Below are positions 53,701 through 64,000 of a stretch of DNA of 64,000 bases, piece by piece (the first letter of the stretch is position 1; every line of letters starts with the position of its first letter). The notes beneath the pieces were generated by a model. The model worked only from the letters and a program-made list of their open reading frames with translations. It was not told where the DNA came from and ran no database searches. Source of the stretch: Aquatica leii (taxonomy: Eukaryota; Arthropoda; Insecta; Coleoptera; Lampyridae); NCBI GenBank assembly GCA_035610365.1, contig CM069432.1, positions 169,382,035-169,446,034 on the forward strand. The letters are read 5' to 3'. The translations under genes were made by a program, and so were the position numbers.

Positions 53701-56700
53701 TTTTTTTTAATTAACAAAAAATAACTATGTACATTATAATGTATAGAATATAACAGATCCCCAATAAAATTTTATTTTAATTTACAAAATACTACTACTA
53801 CTGTAGTATGTCAACATCGAGGGGTTAACCACTTAGCAATTTTAGTGTACAAGCAATTTTCTTAATTTATTGTCAATTTATTAGAAACTTTTTCGGAATT
53901 TTAGCAATTGTTTGCAATTTTTTAGCAATTCTCTGCTATTCATTAACAATTTTTGTTCAACTTTTACTACATTACTGGAAACGTTTGAAACATTTTAAGT
54001 TATGAATACCTATAGTAGTACTTACCAACTTATTTCTATAAATTACATTATAGAAAAAGTAACTATATATTATTTTTTGCAGTTAAAAATTGTTATTTAA
54101 ATTGTTATTTCTCGGAACTCTTTTGCACTTTATTGGAAATCTCGCCTCAATTTGTTATACTATAATTGAATGGATTCCTGATCTTTTTTAGAAATCTTCA
54201 TTAGGCATACTCCTTCTGTAGTGATAGAACCAAAAATATTTATTCTTGTTCAACTGTTTGACCAAACAAATTCATTCAAAGATGATTTTCAAATCTTTAC
54301 TGTATATTTTTGTTAAACCTTCAGAATTCGGCTTAAATACCACGAAAAAGAATAATAGATCGCTTATTAATGTTCTACATAGATGTATAGTGATACATTG
54401 ATACGTCTTCGTAGCTTAGTCTGAAAAAATAATGAACGATAGTGTTAGAGGTCAATCAAAGGTACTCTTACGTTTTGCCTGTTATGTTTTTGTTCAAAAA
54501 CCAACATAATGACGACTTACGAATAATTTTTGTACTATGGTCATTAACCCTTACTTTTACAAAAGGTTTACTTATTTGTACTTCTTCTAAATGGTGATCA
54601 ACTAAACTAAGGTCATGTGTATCTTTTAATAGAATGAGGTCCTGGTCTACTTGATCAATTTCTGGTGTGAATGGATCATTGAAAAAAAACAGTACCGTTT
54701 TGTTTTTCTTTTACAAACAGTGAAAACTAGAAATACGACAGGTTGTAAACCAAATAGTCTCTGGCATTCTTAGGTATAAACTCAAATGTTTTTTCATGTC
54801 TAAAAAAGTTGTCTTGAAGATATCTTCTGCTAAAGAATAGTTGCTTAGTAATTATTTGTAATGACATATCTCCTCAAGTACTTGCTTTTCGCAATAAATT
54901 TAAAAGTTTACTGTGTACAAAGTCATTACATCACAAAGTGCATATAATTTGGTACCGTGTTTTGCAAGATTGTTAGTGATAATGTTGCACAAATTCACAA
55001 CAGTCTATACCCATGCAGCGTCTTCTCATTTGAGGGGACTAGTATCAAAGGCAGCAACATCAATTTTTTGCAAAATTGGGATAAGTATGCTATCTAGTGT
55101 CGTTTTAGGTAGTCTTTTGAAGTAGCATGATCATTCTTAGCAAAATCGACTACATCCCAGTCATTTTTAACGGTAAAATTAAATCTTGGGATCAAAATAA
55201 GCAACATCCAATGTGTACTTGGCTTTAATGGCACCAACATCCAAATATCCAAAATGCAGACGTGCAACTAAGCATAAATTCCAGTGCACGTCATTAACTA
55301 TAAAAGAAATTAAAGAATTCAAAGATGCATTTTACAGAACCAAAAATAAAAGCACTCAAGATTCGTTTCTTGTCAAATACTGCACTAGGTGGTGACAGAA
55401 AAGCAGCACTGTTCTCGACCCCAACAAATGCTGTAATGAATTTTATAGACCGTTTAAAATGCGTTGAATCTCATTACTGTCGCTCTCAATCTGGTAGAAT
55501 GGATTTATTATTTATCATCTGATTTGAATATCAAAAGGCTATACAAAATGTACTCAGAACAAGCAGCGTTTGAGGAGATAGTTAAGGAATCTTATTTTCG
55601 TTTTATTTTTAATACCAAGTATAAGTTGAGCTTGATGTTTGTTCTACATGTTTACAATTCTTAGGAAAAATTAAACGTAGTAAAGATAATAACGAGAAAA
55701 AGAACTTAAAGCTAAATATAAGAACTACAAAGCTAGAGCATCTGCTTTTTTTCAGTTGCTTAAAGAAAGAAAAAATGATTTGCTCATACTTTCTCTTGAC
55801 TACTAAATAAATTTGGTTCTGCCGAAAGTGCCCGATTAGTCCGTATATTACTCTCGTCAACTTTATTTTTATAACTGTGTTGTGGTGCAAGGAGATTCAA
55901 AGTGCAAATTGACAAAGGAAATGTATTTGCATATTGTTGGACAGAAAATCGATATTCAAAAGGATCAAATTAAATTAGCTTCATCGTTTATCACCGTCTA
56001 CAAAGCATAGATTTTGAAAATTACTTTAATGTTGTTACTATAAGGTTAATTGCTGATGGCTGTAGTGGCCAAAACAAAAATACTACAATGCTGGCAATGT
56101 GCCTGAAGTAGTTGTGTGAAGAAGCATCAAAATCTGTAGAAGTTGAAGTGTTCGGTAATATTGAAAAGAAACTTAAACAACTCGAAGTTATTAAATGTCG
56201 TTATCAATATAGTGATATAATATTGAAATTTGCTACTATTATTCACCTGGGAGGGAACTGTAACGTTTTTGACTGGCGAACGGAAGTTAAAAAGGTGTTA
56301 AAGGCTCCAGGATTTTTGCACTTCCCGTTCAAGCAGTGCAAAAGGTTTTATCTTAAATGTAGTACCAGTGGAAACATTATTGTTAGGGGAGAACTACTAT
56401 AAGAATATTCTTAATGTCTTTACAAGCGGTGCTATTCAGTTAAATCTCTAAAACCCAAACTGACAGAAAAACATCAAATTGCACTAAATTCGTTAAAATT
56501 AAGAGATGTAGCAACATTGCTTGGCATGTACTATGGCAAAGATTGGAGATTCATAGAAGAGCTTCAGCTGATATTATTAGTCACAAGCCCGTAAAAGTTT
56601 TAAGATAATTTCTTCGAATTTTATTACGTCACTACTACAAGTACACCATCTGTCAAAGAAAAGACAATTTATTTCAAAGTTGTGATGATTATTTTATCTG

Positions 56701-59700
56701 ATACTCAAAACAATTTTTCTTACTTTGCCATCTGTTGTTAATTTTTCGTACGTTACAAATATTATAGTTGACTAACATTTTTGTATACGTACTAACTGCC
56801 AAAACCTTCATATACGTTGGCTATCTGTATACCTTATTTATCTGTGATATTATAAAGCACTACTCCCTAAAGAAGTTTTCGATGTAGAAGGTAACGAGGA
56901 TGAAGCTGAAGAACCTGCCGCTTGCGAATATACAGAGGAGCTGTCTGGTATTATAGTATAAGACCATATTTATTTAATTTTTTAGTACTGAACTTGTTTG
57001 CGTTACTTGAAAGAAAGTAATTTTTTTTGTAAGTTTAGTTTCGATGACATATTGTTTAATAGACTTTTTCTCATCTTGAAGTTTATGTTCTGATATGTAG
57101 GTGTCAAAGATAATAAAATTATTTTGTGTTTTTCAAATTATTTTCTTTGTATAATATTTTACATGACATGTTATATTTTAGTATCAAAAGCGACAACATC
57201 CATCGTTTAGGGTTAATTTCAGCAACGTCCAAATTTTATCATGAATTTTAAGGGAACTCGCATGATTTGTCATTATAATTGATAGCAGATGTTTGACACT
57301 ACGACTATGTCATTTTGGTGAATAGTTTAATTCCATATCTTTTACAACAATCACCTATTCGTTTATTGCTCTTTTTGAAAAATGACAAAAATGGATGTTG
57401 CTGCCTTTGATACTAGAGCTCTCAATTGTTACAAATTAATTCGCATTAAGGCCAGTAATTATCAAGTTGGAACAAGTTTGTCAGTAGCTTTCTTGTCATT
57501 TCTAGTAAATAGATTATCAAATCTGATAACACTAAGCAAAAACCGAGAACGTCAATTGTCTAAAAAAATATATTTGGAATATTTAAATCGTAAACAATTT
57601 TTGAAAAGAAAAATTTGATTAACTTTTATGTTTTATGTGTCAATTAAAATTATAAAGATAATGCGAAACTCGTGGTGCTAACGACCAGCAACGCACGTTC
57701 TTTAGGGCGTTTTAGAAATAAAAAAAATGAGCTATATAAATAGACTGTATAATCTATATATCGCTTTATTAGGTTCGAGCACACACAAATCATTCTTAAT
57801 AATAAATATGGCGGTGCGGTGGTCCCTTTCCCAAAATGTTCAGTTTATGCGTACGCACACACCCAATCACAAGTTCAAAGTTTATAATAATTGAGGGGAT
57901 CGCAGCCAAACATAACCAAAAATGCGATCTACCGTTAACAAAAATCATAACATTAAAATAAGTAATTATTTTTAAAAAATTATAGCATACAATGTCTTAA
58001 ACGCGTCCTATGGATAATAGGATAATAGAAACAAATAAGATTTTATTTAATTGGGTCCAATCAGTTTTTAATCGCACAAAAAACCAATATAGGTAAATGA
58101 AAAAAAAATTATTGGTTTTGCTGACAATGGCAAGAAATCAAATTTAAGTTTAGGTCTATTACTTTTGAAATAAGTTTTTCTTATTGTTTGCTTTAGTTGG
58201 ATATGTCTTTCTATTTGTTTATTTTGATATGGTGTGATGATTATGCATTTTCTTACATTAATTTTTTGTTAATGTTTATGGTTTTAAATTTTTTGTTAAA
58301 TTTATTATTATAAATTTATAAAAACTCAACCACGCTTTATTGGATATGGATTAATGTTTTGTTTATTTTATGATAGTGTAGAAGTTAAAATTGACATTAA
58401 TAGTTACATAATAGATTATTGTTTAGTAACATTTGCCGTGTAATCATCAACGTATTTGTAACTTTTGGCGTGTAAGAAAATTACAAGATGCAGGGTGTTC
58501 ACTTTTTCAATGCTTATTGTTGGGATCTCTACAACAGTAAAATATAAAATCGATTTTAGATTATGGAAAAATATAGATTAATATTATTATATACCGTTAA
58601 CATTTATATCACCAGTGTTTTTGTTTCAGCCGTGTTTATTTCGATATGATTGATTTGATATACTTTTAATCTCAATGGGAAAAAAATTCGTTACGCTTCA
58701 CTTAATTTTAAATTTCATTGTTGGCAACTTCTAAATATTGTTAAGAGTGAGGTTTAATTTATTACGAATTGAGCACGTTATTACCAGTTGAATGTAGTGT
58801 TCGATACAAACAATTTAAGTAGTTTTTTTTACGACTTGGGGTTCTTCTAAATGTAATTAATTTTTAACGGTAAAGTAGTTTATCCTCCTGTTAGTTAAGT
58901 TGTAGTTAGTTCTAGATTTTATCTTCCTTAGGAGGGGCAATAAAAACCACTCTAAACTGTTTTTATGGCTATTAATTTTGTTTAAAATGTATTAACTAAG
59001 AAAAGATGTGGAAGTACTCTCACCTTGACACTGTAATTTATGCGATTGGTGTAATGCCAAAGTTTACTTAATTATTCATACTCTTTCTGAATCTCCAATT
59101 ATTTATGGCTAATAGTAATTTGTTTGTGTTATCAAAACACGTCATCTTTCAACGTCATTGCGATGTAATCGATAACTATATGCACATATCAAAAGCGTGA
59201 CTACCGCTTTAGCAGTTCTAGCGATGAAAGCAAGCACCTGAACTAGAGGAACTTCCTCTGGAACTGCATAATCTACAAGTATAGACAAAATACTTATTAC
59301 ATTTTGAATTTCCAAGAGTGGTAGAATATATGTTTTTTGAAAAAAAATAGTTGTTAAAAAGTATCTTTTTTGAGCCATTTTCTGACTTAACTCTGATTAC
59401 TTGTAGTCACTGCAATGCTTATTGGGGAATTTATAATCTTTTCAATTCTTTCCATATTTATTTCTATCGTTTGATTCCATAAAACCAATCTGATTTTCGC
59501 TTATATTTTTCAGTTTCTATACGATTTTTTCTTGTTTGTTTTCTTTATGTCCCAATTTCTTTTTACAAACTCTCAACTAAGTTTTACTGGTTCTAAAGAT
59601 TCTGAAGCAGGCCAACGTTATCATTAGGCAGCACCCTACAATGGTATTTTATAATTTTGCATCAACCACTTTAGCTATCAAATTAAATCTTTTAAGTTTA

Positions 59701-60778
59701 GGAAAATATTAGCAGGTAATTTTATAAACAGTATTTATCAAAGTCGTTAATGCTTACTATGTTTTTAATAAAATCAATTTTTTGGCAAAACTTGGGAACT
59801 CTCATTCAAGCATAATTTTTATCAGTTCAGAGAGGTGACAAAAGGCGAAATTAAAGGAGAAATATTCAACACGGGATTGAGAATTGTTTTTTAACTTTGT
59901 AGGAGTCAAATGTTTCATAAGTGGAAGTGTGTCGTGAAAAGATCAGCAGGTTATTTTAGATGGTTTAAGATTCAAATTAATATGATTTTTTTTAAGTCTA
60001 AAAAAGTCAGAGAAAAGTAGAAAGCGTATGTTTAATTGGGACTTTGAGAAAAAAGCTACAGAAGAAGGCACTATTTCTTAATTAAATAAACTTCTAAATC
60101 TTTGTTTTTAGCACTAATATCTGCTAAAAAATAATTGTTTATTATTAACAAAATCTTTTGAATGATTATACTGTAACAAATATTTTTGAGACTTTAAGTT
60201 GTTAAGCAAACAATTTTTATTACAAATTTTCTTTATCACTATAAAAAAAGATATTAGTATAAAATATTTTTAGACTTTTTCATTGGCTGGTTTGGGAGCA
60301 GGTACAACCGAAGCTATTTTGGTAAATCCGTTCGAAGTGGTGAAAGTAACTATGCAAGCTAATAGAGCTACAGGAAAAGAATTGCCGAGCACTTGGTCAG
60401 TCACTAGACAAATAATAAAAGAGCATGGATTTGGCTTGCGAGGTTTAAATAAAGGCGTTACTGCAACTATAGCTAGAAATGGCGTTTTTAATATGGTTTA
60501 TTTTGGTTTTTATCATTCGGTAAAAGGTTATTTCGCTGAATACGAAGTAAGACGAAGTTATTTTGTATATATTTTTACTAAACATGCCATTTTTAGGATC
60601 CAATTAAAGAATTCTTTCGAAAAGTCGGTATAGGTTTTCTTTCTGGAACTTTAGGTTCTTGTATTAATATTCCTTTTGATGTTGCTAAGTCACGAATTCA
60701 GGGACCACAACCAGTGCCAGGTCAAATTAAGTATAGATCTACTTTAGGATCCGTTATGATTGTTTACAAAGAAGAAGG
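50696..60778 (+). CDS. SLC25A21: Mitochondrial 2-oxodicarboxylate carrier, partial (5 exons)
   Basis: Gene-level entry. Exons: 50696-50759, 50818-51032, 51086-51148, 60274-60546, 60597-60778, all GT/AG with matching phases. The product exchanges 2-oxoadipate and related C5-C7 oxodicarboxylates with 2-oxoglutarate across the inner mitochondrial membrane, in lysine and tryptophan breakdown. The three mitochondrial-carrier signatures are present: PLDLIK, PFEVVK and PFDVAK, with GGSAG, ETPKRAVK, NPFEVVKV, GVFNMVYFGFY and SRIQGPQPVPG typical of this subfamily. 265 residues are accounted for, against about 300 in the family. The final third-repeat exon is not seen before 64000. Intron 3 is 9.1 kb and full of transposon remains. 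Confidence 0.92.
50818..51032 (+). CDS. SLC25A21: SLC25A21 exon 2
   Basis: First carrier repeat: FVEVCIMHPLDLIKTRLQIQ with the PLDLIK signature, then HEGLTSFWKGIIPPILAETP and KRAVK. Acceptor TTTACAG, donor AAA|GTATAA. Confidence 0.9.
51086..51148 (+). CDS. SLC25A21: SLC25A21 exon 3
   Basis: 21 codons, FFTFEQYKRFFLFGSPTPTP plus Leu, linking repeats one and two. Acceptor GTTTTAG, donor TTG|GTAAGA. Both neighbours join in phase 0. Confidence 0.88.
51149..51904. other. SLC25A21 intron 3, first part
   Basis: AT-rich intron with no recognisable element. Confidence 0.4.
51907..52492. mobile_element. TA-flanked MITE
   Basis: The left end TAGTCCTCGCAATTTTACTT and the right end (reverse-complemented TAGTTCTCGCAATTTAACTT) form inverted repeats of about 40 bp that continue through CGATGCACGTCATTAA. 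TA borders both sides (51905-51906 and 52493-52494). No transposase is recognised in the 586 bp. Tc1/mariner-related by its TA duplication. Confidence 0.65.
53100..53655. repeat. Remnant of a TCAGGGAAA-rich repeat
   Basis: Several copies of (G)TCAGGGAAA and relatives occur on the plus strand near 53135-53220 and again at 53590-53620. The right end reads CTTGCTGGGAATCCTG. The pattern resembles the ends of the element at 45718-46313. The left boundary is unclear, so this may be a truncated copy. Confidence 0.4.
54466..54700 (-). pseudogene. Unidentified transposon-derived coding fragment
   Basis: One minus-strand frame is open for about 70 codons and reads like protein: NDPFTPEIDQVDQDLILLKD, then HDLSLVDHHLEEVQISKPF and IRKSSLCWFLNK, ending in TAA near 54470. 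The (I/V)RKSS(L)CW block near a C-terminus occurs in several invertebrate transposon proteins that I cannot name. No start or splice context was found. It is antisense to SLC25A21. Confidence 0.35.
55040..57430. repeat. Repeated GCAACATCCA-type motifs flanking the DUF7869-like remnant
   Basis: Direct and inverted copies of a short motif lie at both ends: ATCAAAGGCAGCAACATCAA near 55046, ATCAAAATAAGCAACATCCA near 55191, ATCAAAAGCGACAACATCCA near 57183, CAGCAACGTCC near 57221, and the inverted TGGATGTTGCTGCCTTTGAT near 57392. The 55046 and 57392 copies face each other. Terminal or subterminal transposase-binding repeats are the likely meaning. Confidence 0.5.
55213..56961 (+). pseudogene. Decayed transposon protein, DUF7869-like
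   Basis: Broken into at least six frames. In order: FQCTSLTIKEIKEFKDAFYR, QDSFLVKYC, FIDRLKCVESHYCRSQSGRM, LNIKRLYKMYSEQAAFEEIV, KESYFRFIFNTKY, VCSTC, then about 55795-56100 pieces of a catalytic-like core around IRLIADGCSGQNKNTTM, then FATIIHLGGNCNVFDWRTEV and HFPFKQCKRFYLK, and a C-terminal LLGMYYGKDWR and acidic tail ending TAG at 56961. The motif order matches an arthropod repeat-encoded family I associate with DUF7869; this name is from memory. The copy cannot be functional. Confidence 0.55.
57431..60273. other. SLC25A21 intron 3, last part
   Basis: AT-rich intron with no assignable feature. A 78-codon minus-strand frame at 59142-59378 has no recognisable motif. Confidence 0.4.
60274..60546 (+). 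CDS. SLC25A21: SLC25A21 exon 4
   Basis: Second carrier repeat: TFSLAGLGAGTTEAILVNPF with PFEVVK, VTMQANRATGKELPS, GLRGLNKGVTATIARNGVF and NMVYFGFYHSVKGYF. Acceptor TTTTTAG, donor GAA|GTAAGA. It is followed by a 50-bp intron. Confidence 0.93.
60597..60778 (+). CDS. SLC25A21: SLC25A21 exon 5
   Basis: Start of the third carrier repeat: DPIKEFFRKVGIGFLSGTLG, PFDVAK, SRIQGPQPVPGQIKYR and MIVYKEEG. The donor GG|GTAAGT requires another exon encoding the last 35-40 residues. Confidence 0.93.
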
Positions 60779-61236
60779 GTAAGTTTCTTATTATTACACT
60801 TATTCTAATTACAATTACATTCTTTACCATTTATGCTAAATATGTTATCTTATTGACGTTAAATAACCTAAATGAAAGTTGGTTTCAAGGATACGTTAAA
60901 GACAGACTTTCCTACCTTACAGTGGAATTAATTTTACTTTACACAAACTATTGCCAATCTTTAAGTGTGAATACCATATTTTAAAAACGGAATCAAATCA
61001 TTACGAAATCTTGTAATATTTAAACAAGCGTTAGAAGACCTACTCTAAAATAATGTATTTATATATGGCAAGCCGAAAACTTTCTAGATCAGGACTTTTT
61101 GATAGAACTGATATGAAATTTTGACAACTTGTAAGTTATTAACTACTCTATCGATTAGTGATGTTTTTCTAGTGTAGTATAAGCAGTGACTCATAAATGG
61201 ATCAAATCTACAGTAAACAGTGCATGATAGACAGCT
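60779..61236. other. SLC25A21 intron 5, start
   Basis: No feature recognised, and no exon for the carrier C-terminus. Confidence 0.4.
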
Positions 61237-62532
61237 AATACCCACATAACACAAAAAGGTCCATTACATATGCAATGAATGTGATGTTCATGGATTATGG
61301 AGGTTTAATGTACATCCACAATAAACATTATGGATCTCATATGGAGTTACAATGGATGTGACATTTCGTCAAATATGACCTCCACTGTATATCCACGGTA
61401 CCTCCATTTCTATTCCAGAAGGTATAGATTATGGAGTTGCAATGGACGTGTTATTTCATCAGATATAACCTCTATTGCATATCCACTGTCCTCCAAATAT
61501 ACTCTTGTACGTAGATTGAAATATTTATTTTAGATATTGGTACTTAGGTTAAAGTAAACTAAAAAAAAATTATTATATTTACTGTTTACTTTTTGATTAT
61601 AAAATATATATAGAAATATAAAAATAATGTCAGTGTCTGTCTTGAAGTTTCTCTAAATTGATCGTTTCCTGAAAAAAATCAAAAATGTACAATAACTATT
61701 CTAGAAAGCAATTATATAATCACAAAGGGCGCTCACGGTGAAAATAATTCATAAACTTTAATACCTCTGTAGTAGTTTGTATATAAATGTTTATATCACT
61801 AACGAAAAACGCTAAATCACTAACCTCGCGAACTACCATAATGTGATCACAATGCTTTATGGGTAAGAAATGGCGGCGTTGCCGATAATATTCAAATTTC
61901 CTATATAATCATGAATTGAAACTTGTCTGTAATGTTAGTGATATAAAGGTAGTTACATAACTATCAATTATACATAAAATAGTAAATGAATGTATGGAAT
62001 GTTATACATATTAAGTAATTAAAGCGGCAACATTTACTATAATGAACCAATAAGATAAGAAACGAATTTTTTCGGTACCAAATCATAAATTCGAATTATT
62101 ATAATTATTATATATTATTATAATTAGAAAACAAGTAATTTGATCTTCAAATCCACTTTTTTTAGTCATCAACAAAAAATTCCTTAATATGAATCATCTA
62201 AAACAAAATATCCTTTTTTATTTAAGATTATTCCTGAAAATTCAGATGAAAAAATGTTTTTCATCGCACATTCATAAACTGTTTTCCGAGTCTTCGCAAA
62301 CCTTTACAGGTCCTTGGTGGGTTTTCTGCTGACGTCCCGTTTCACAATTCTTACTCGGATTATGTGGTTTAAAAGATCCATGTAAATACATTCTAATGTA
62401 TATACGTTCATGGATGTGCACGTATGTATATACTGTGGAGCTGTAATGTACATTACTTGATGGATATTCATCAATGTATGCCGAATGGATAAGTATGTAT
62501 GTTCATTGTATCTCGTGTGCTATGTGGGTATT
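61237..62532. mobile_element. TIR element with internal tandem duplication
   Basis: The ends AATACCCACATAACAC and (reverse-complemented) AATACCCACATAGCAC are inverted over about 16 bp. TGGATGT/ATGGAG-type short repeats are dense near both ends. Two units, 61339-61408 and 61430-61500, are tandem copies, each starting ATGGAGTTRCAATGGAYGTG. No transposase is visible in 1.3 kb and the target duplication is not clear, so boundaries are uncertain by a few bases. Confidence 0.55.
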
Positions 62533-64000
62533 TAGTCCATGCGACACTTAGTTACTATATCGAAATCAAAAAAATTCAGAATTTAAAGCAGCACTTGAAA
62601 TCTACTCAAAAATTTGATTACGAATGCTAGTTGATAATCAGATACATTTTTTCTATTTTAAGCGTCTAAAGTTGAGTATGGGCTATGTCCTAATTTAAGC
62701 GATTTGTATCTAGCACACTTCTTTTTTTTACATCATACCAACGTATATGAAAAAACAAATTGGTAGTTTGAAAGTGACAAACAGAAGACGGGGTAAAGTA
62801 AAGCTCTGAAATAAAAGACCTCGTTAAAATAAGAAAGAAAACATGTTCAATAATTTTCTTTTTGTATTAATATTCTTTTCGCACAAAATATATAAATGTT
62901 AACATAAACGAACAAAAAGTCAAAAATTATAACCAAATTGTTATTTTTTTAATATTTTATTCAATTAGTAAGAGGGATAAGTATACTTGTAATTAAAACG
63001 TGTCTACCCTGCTGTTCTCATCCGGTCTATATGACCTGAAATGAAAGTATTTTTGCTATATTTCTTTAGTTTTTAATAATTTTTGTATAAAAGTTTATGA
63101 CTTTGTTTGTTTTAGCAATATTTAGCACTCATAAAAAAAACTTTATAGACAAATATTTCATTTCCTCGTAAACTTGGTTACATATGTATTCCTCGGGTTT
63201 ATTTGACTCAAATTCGTAGTTCGTACAAAATAACGTATTTTATGCATAACTTTTTTATAAAAACAAGTTCAGATCAATTTTCTTTGTTTATATATATATA
63301 TATAAATATATATACATATATATATTTGTACCGCCGTTACTAAGCGCTTACAATATGGCCGTTCATCCCGATAGTTTAGATACCTACTGTCGGTAAATTT
63401 TATATAGCCTCTTAGTACCGGTTATATACCTTACTCGAAATAACCTCTTAGTAGCGATGAAACAAATACTTATATAAGATCATAGTTGCGGTTAGACAAC
63501 AGTGTATGAATAAACTAACCTCTCAATTTCTAAACAAATGTTTTGTTAATAGAAGCAAAAGTTTGCAAATATACCATAATTTTTTCAATCATAAATACTT
63601 TACGTATCTATAAATTAACATATTTAATAATTACTCATTACAGTTTTATCTTTATAACGGTAACTAAGAATCACTTTTTATCCATGATGATCTTTTACTT
63701 TTCCTTTTACTTTAAATGGGCAAACAGTTGAGCTATTGTACACAAAATTAAAAATTTTGTTAGAAACAGATGTTTTGTGTCAAATGTTTATTAACACTTC
63801 TCAGTATAACTTAACAGGTAGTAAAAGCCCTTAAACAATTCTACTCTTTTTTGAACACTTATAAATTATTATTATTTTTTCAAGGTTAATAAAAATTCTT
63901 TGTATGCAAACTGGTTCACTAATATGACAACCAGCGGTGCCAAAGGTAACTAATGCGTTGCCACTGCAATAACAAACTTTTTGTAGGTTATTGGTAATAC
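62533..64000. other. Right end of window, AT-rich, nothing recognised
   Basis: No coding sequence or element recognised. If SLC25A21 continues, this is still its intron 5. A block at 63330-63500 is GC-richer but unassigned. Confidence 0.4.
63289..63327. repeat. TA microsatellite
   Basis: Uninterrupted (TA)n tract with two single-base variants, directly visible in the sequence. Confidence 0.9.

Noticed and set aside
59142..59378. 78-codon minus-strand open frame in the SLC25A21 intron
   Set aside because: No known motif, no splice or promoter context, and frames of this length arise by chance here.
61330..61533. 67-codon frame with two similar halves as a repeat protein
   Set aside because: It is explained by the tandem DNA duplication inside the TIR element.

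Overview
The window looks like nuclear DNA of an insect. It is strongly AT-rich, has intron-bearing genes with many 45-53 bp introns beside multi-kilobase ones, and carries arthropod-type transposable elements. The very short introns would suit a beetle, but the species cannot be fixed from the sequence.

Two host genes are recognised. The larger is pecanex (pcx, minus strand), a multipass membrane protein linked to Notch signalling. I traced 17 coding exons from an ATG at 50218 to a stop at 10395. Every exon junction is in phase, giving 7,209 coding bases and 2,402 residues. Exons 1-15 lie at 50218-28621. The last two are about 18 kb away at 10724-10395, beyond an intron crowded with mobile elements. 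On the plus strand, starting 477 bp from the pcx ATG and pointing the other way, is SLC25A21, the mitochondrial 2-oxodicarboxylate carrier. Five exons (50696-60778) cover its first two repeats and most of the third. Its C-terminal exon is not visible and probably lies beyond 64000.

Almost everything else is mobile-element debris or unrecognised AT-rich DNA. From left to right: a pogo/DDE-1-type transposase N-terminus at the left edge (1-525); long inverted repeats (5553-8580); then, inside pcx intron 15, a Harbinger-like MITE (11166-11536), a TA-flanked MITE (13213-13697), a Penelope-like fragment with inverted arms and hammerhead-like motifs (13876-14553), a Tc1-like fragment (15794-16003), a 3.2-kb foldback element (16220-19382), and a hAT element (20325-28049) that is itself interrupted by a Ty3/gypsy retrotransposon (20376-27118). 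Further pcx introns hold a second hAT-like element, a mariner-type element, a Mutator-like transposase fragment, a TA-flanked MITE and another Penelope remnant. The SLC25A21 intron holds a MITE, a decayed DUF7869-like element and smaller fragments. A TIR element lies at about 61237-62532.

The most interesting object is the gypsy retrotransposon. Between integrase and the 3' LTR it carries an extra reading frame resembling the TARG1/OARD1 class of ADP-ribose-hydrolysing macrodomains, followed by a CCCH zinc finger. Its stop codon is formed by the first three bases of the 3' LTR. The LTRs differ at only two of 470 positions, so insertion was recent, yet gag and pol are broken in many places.
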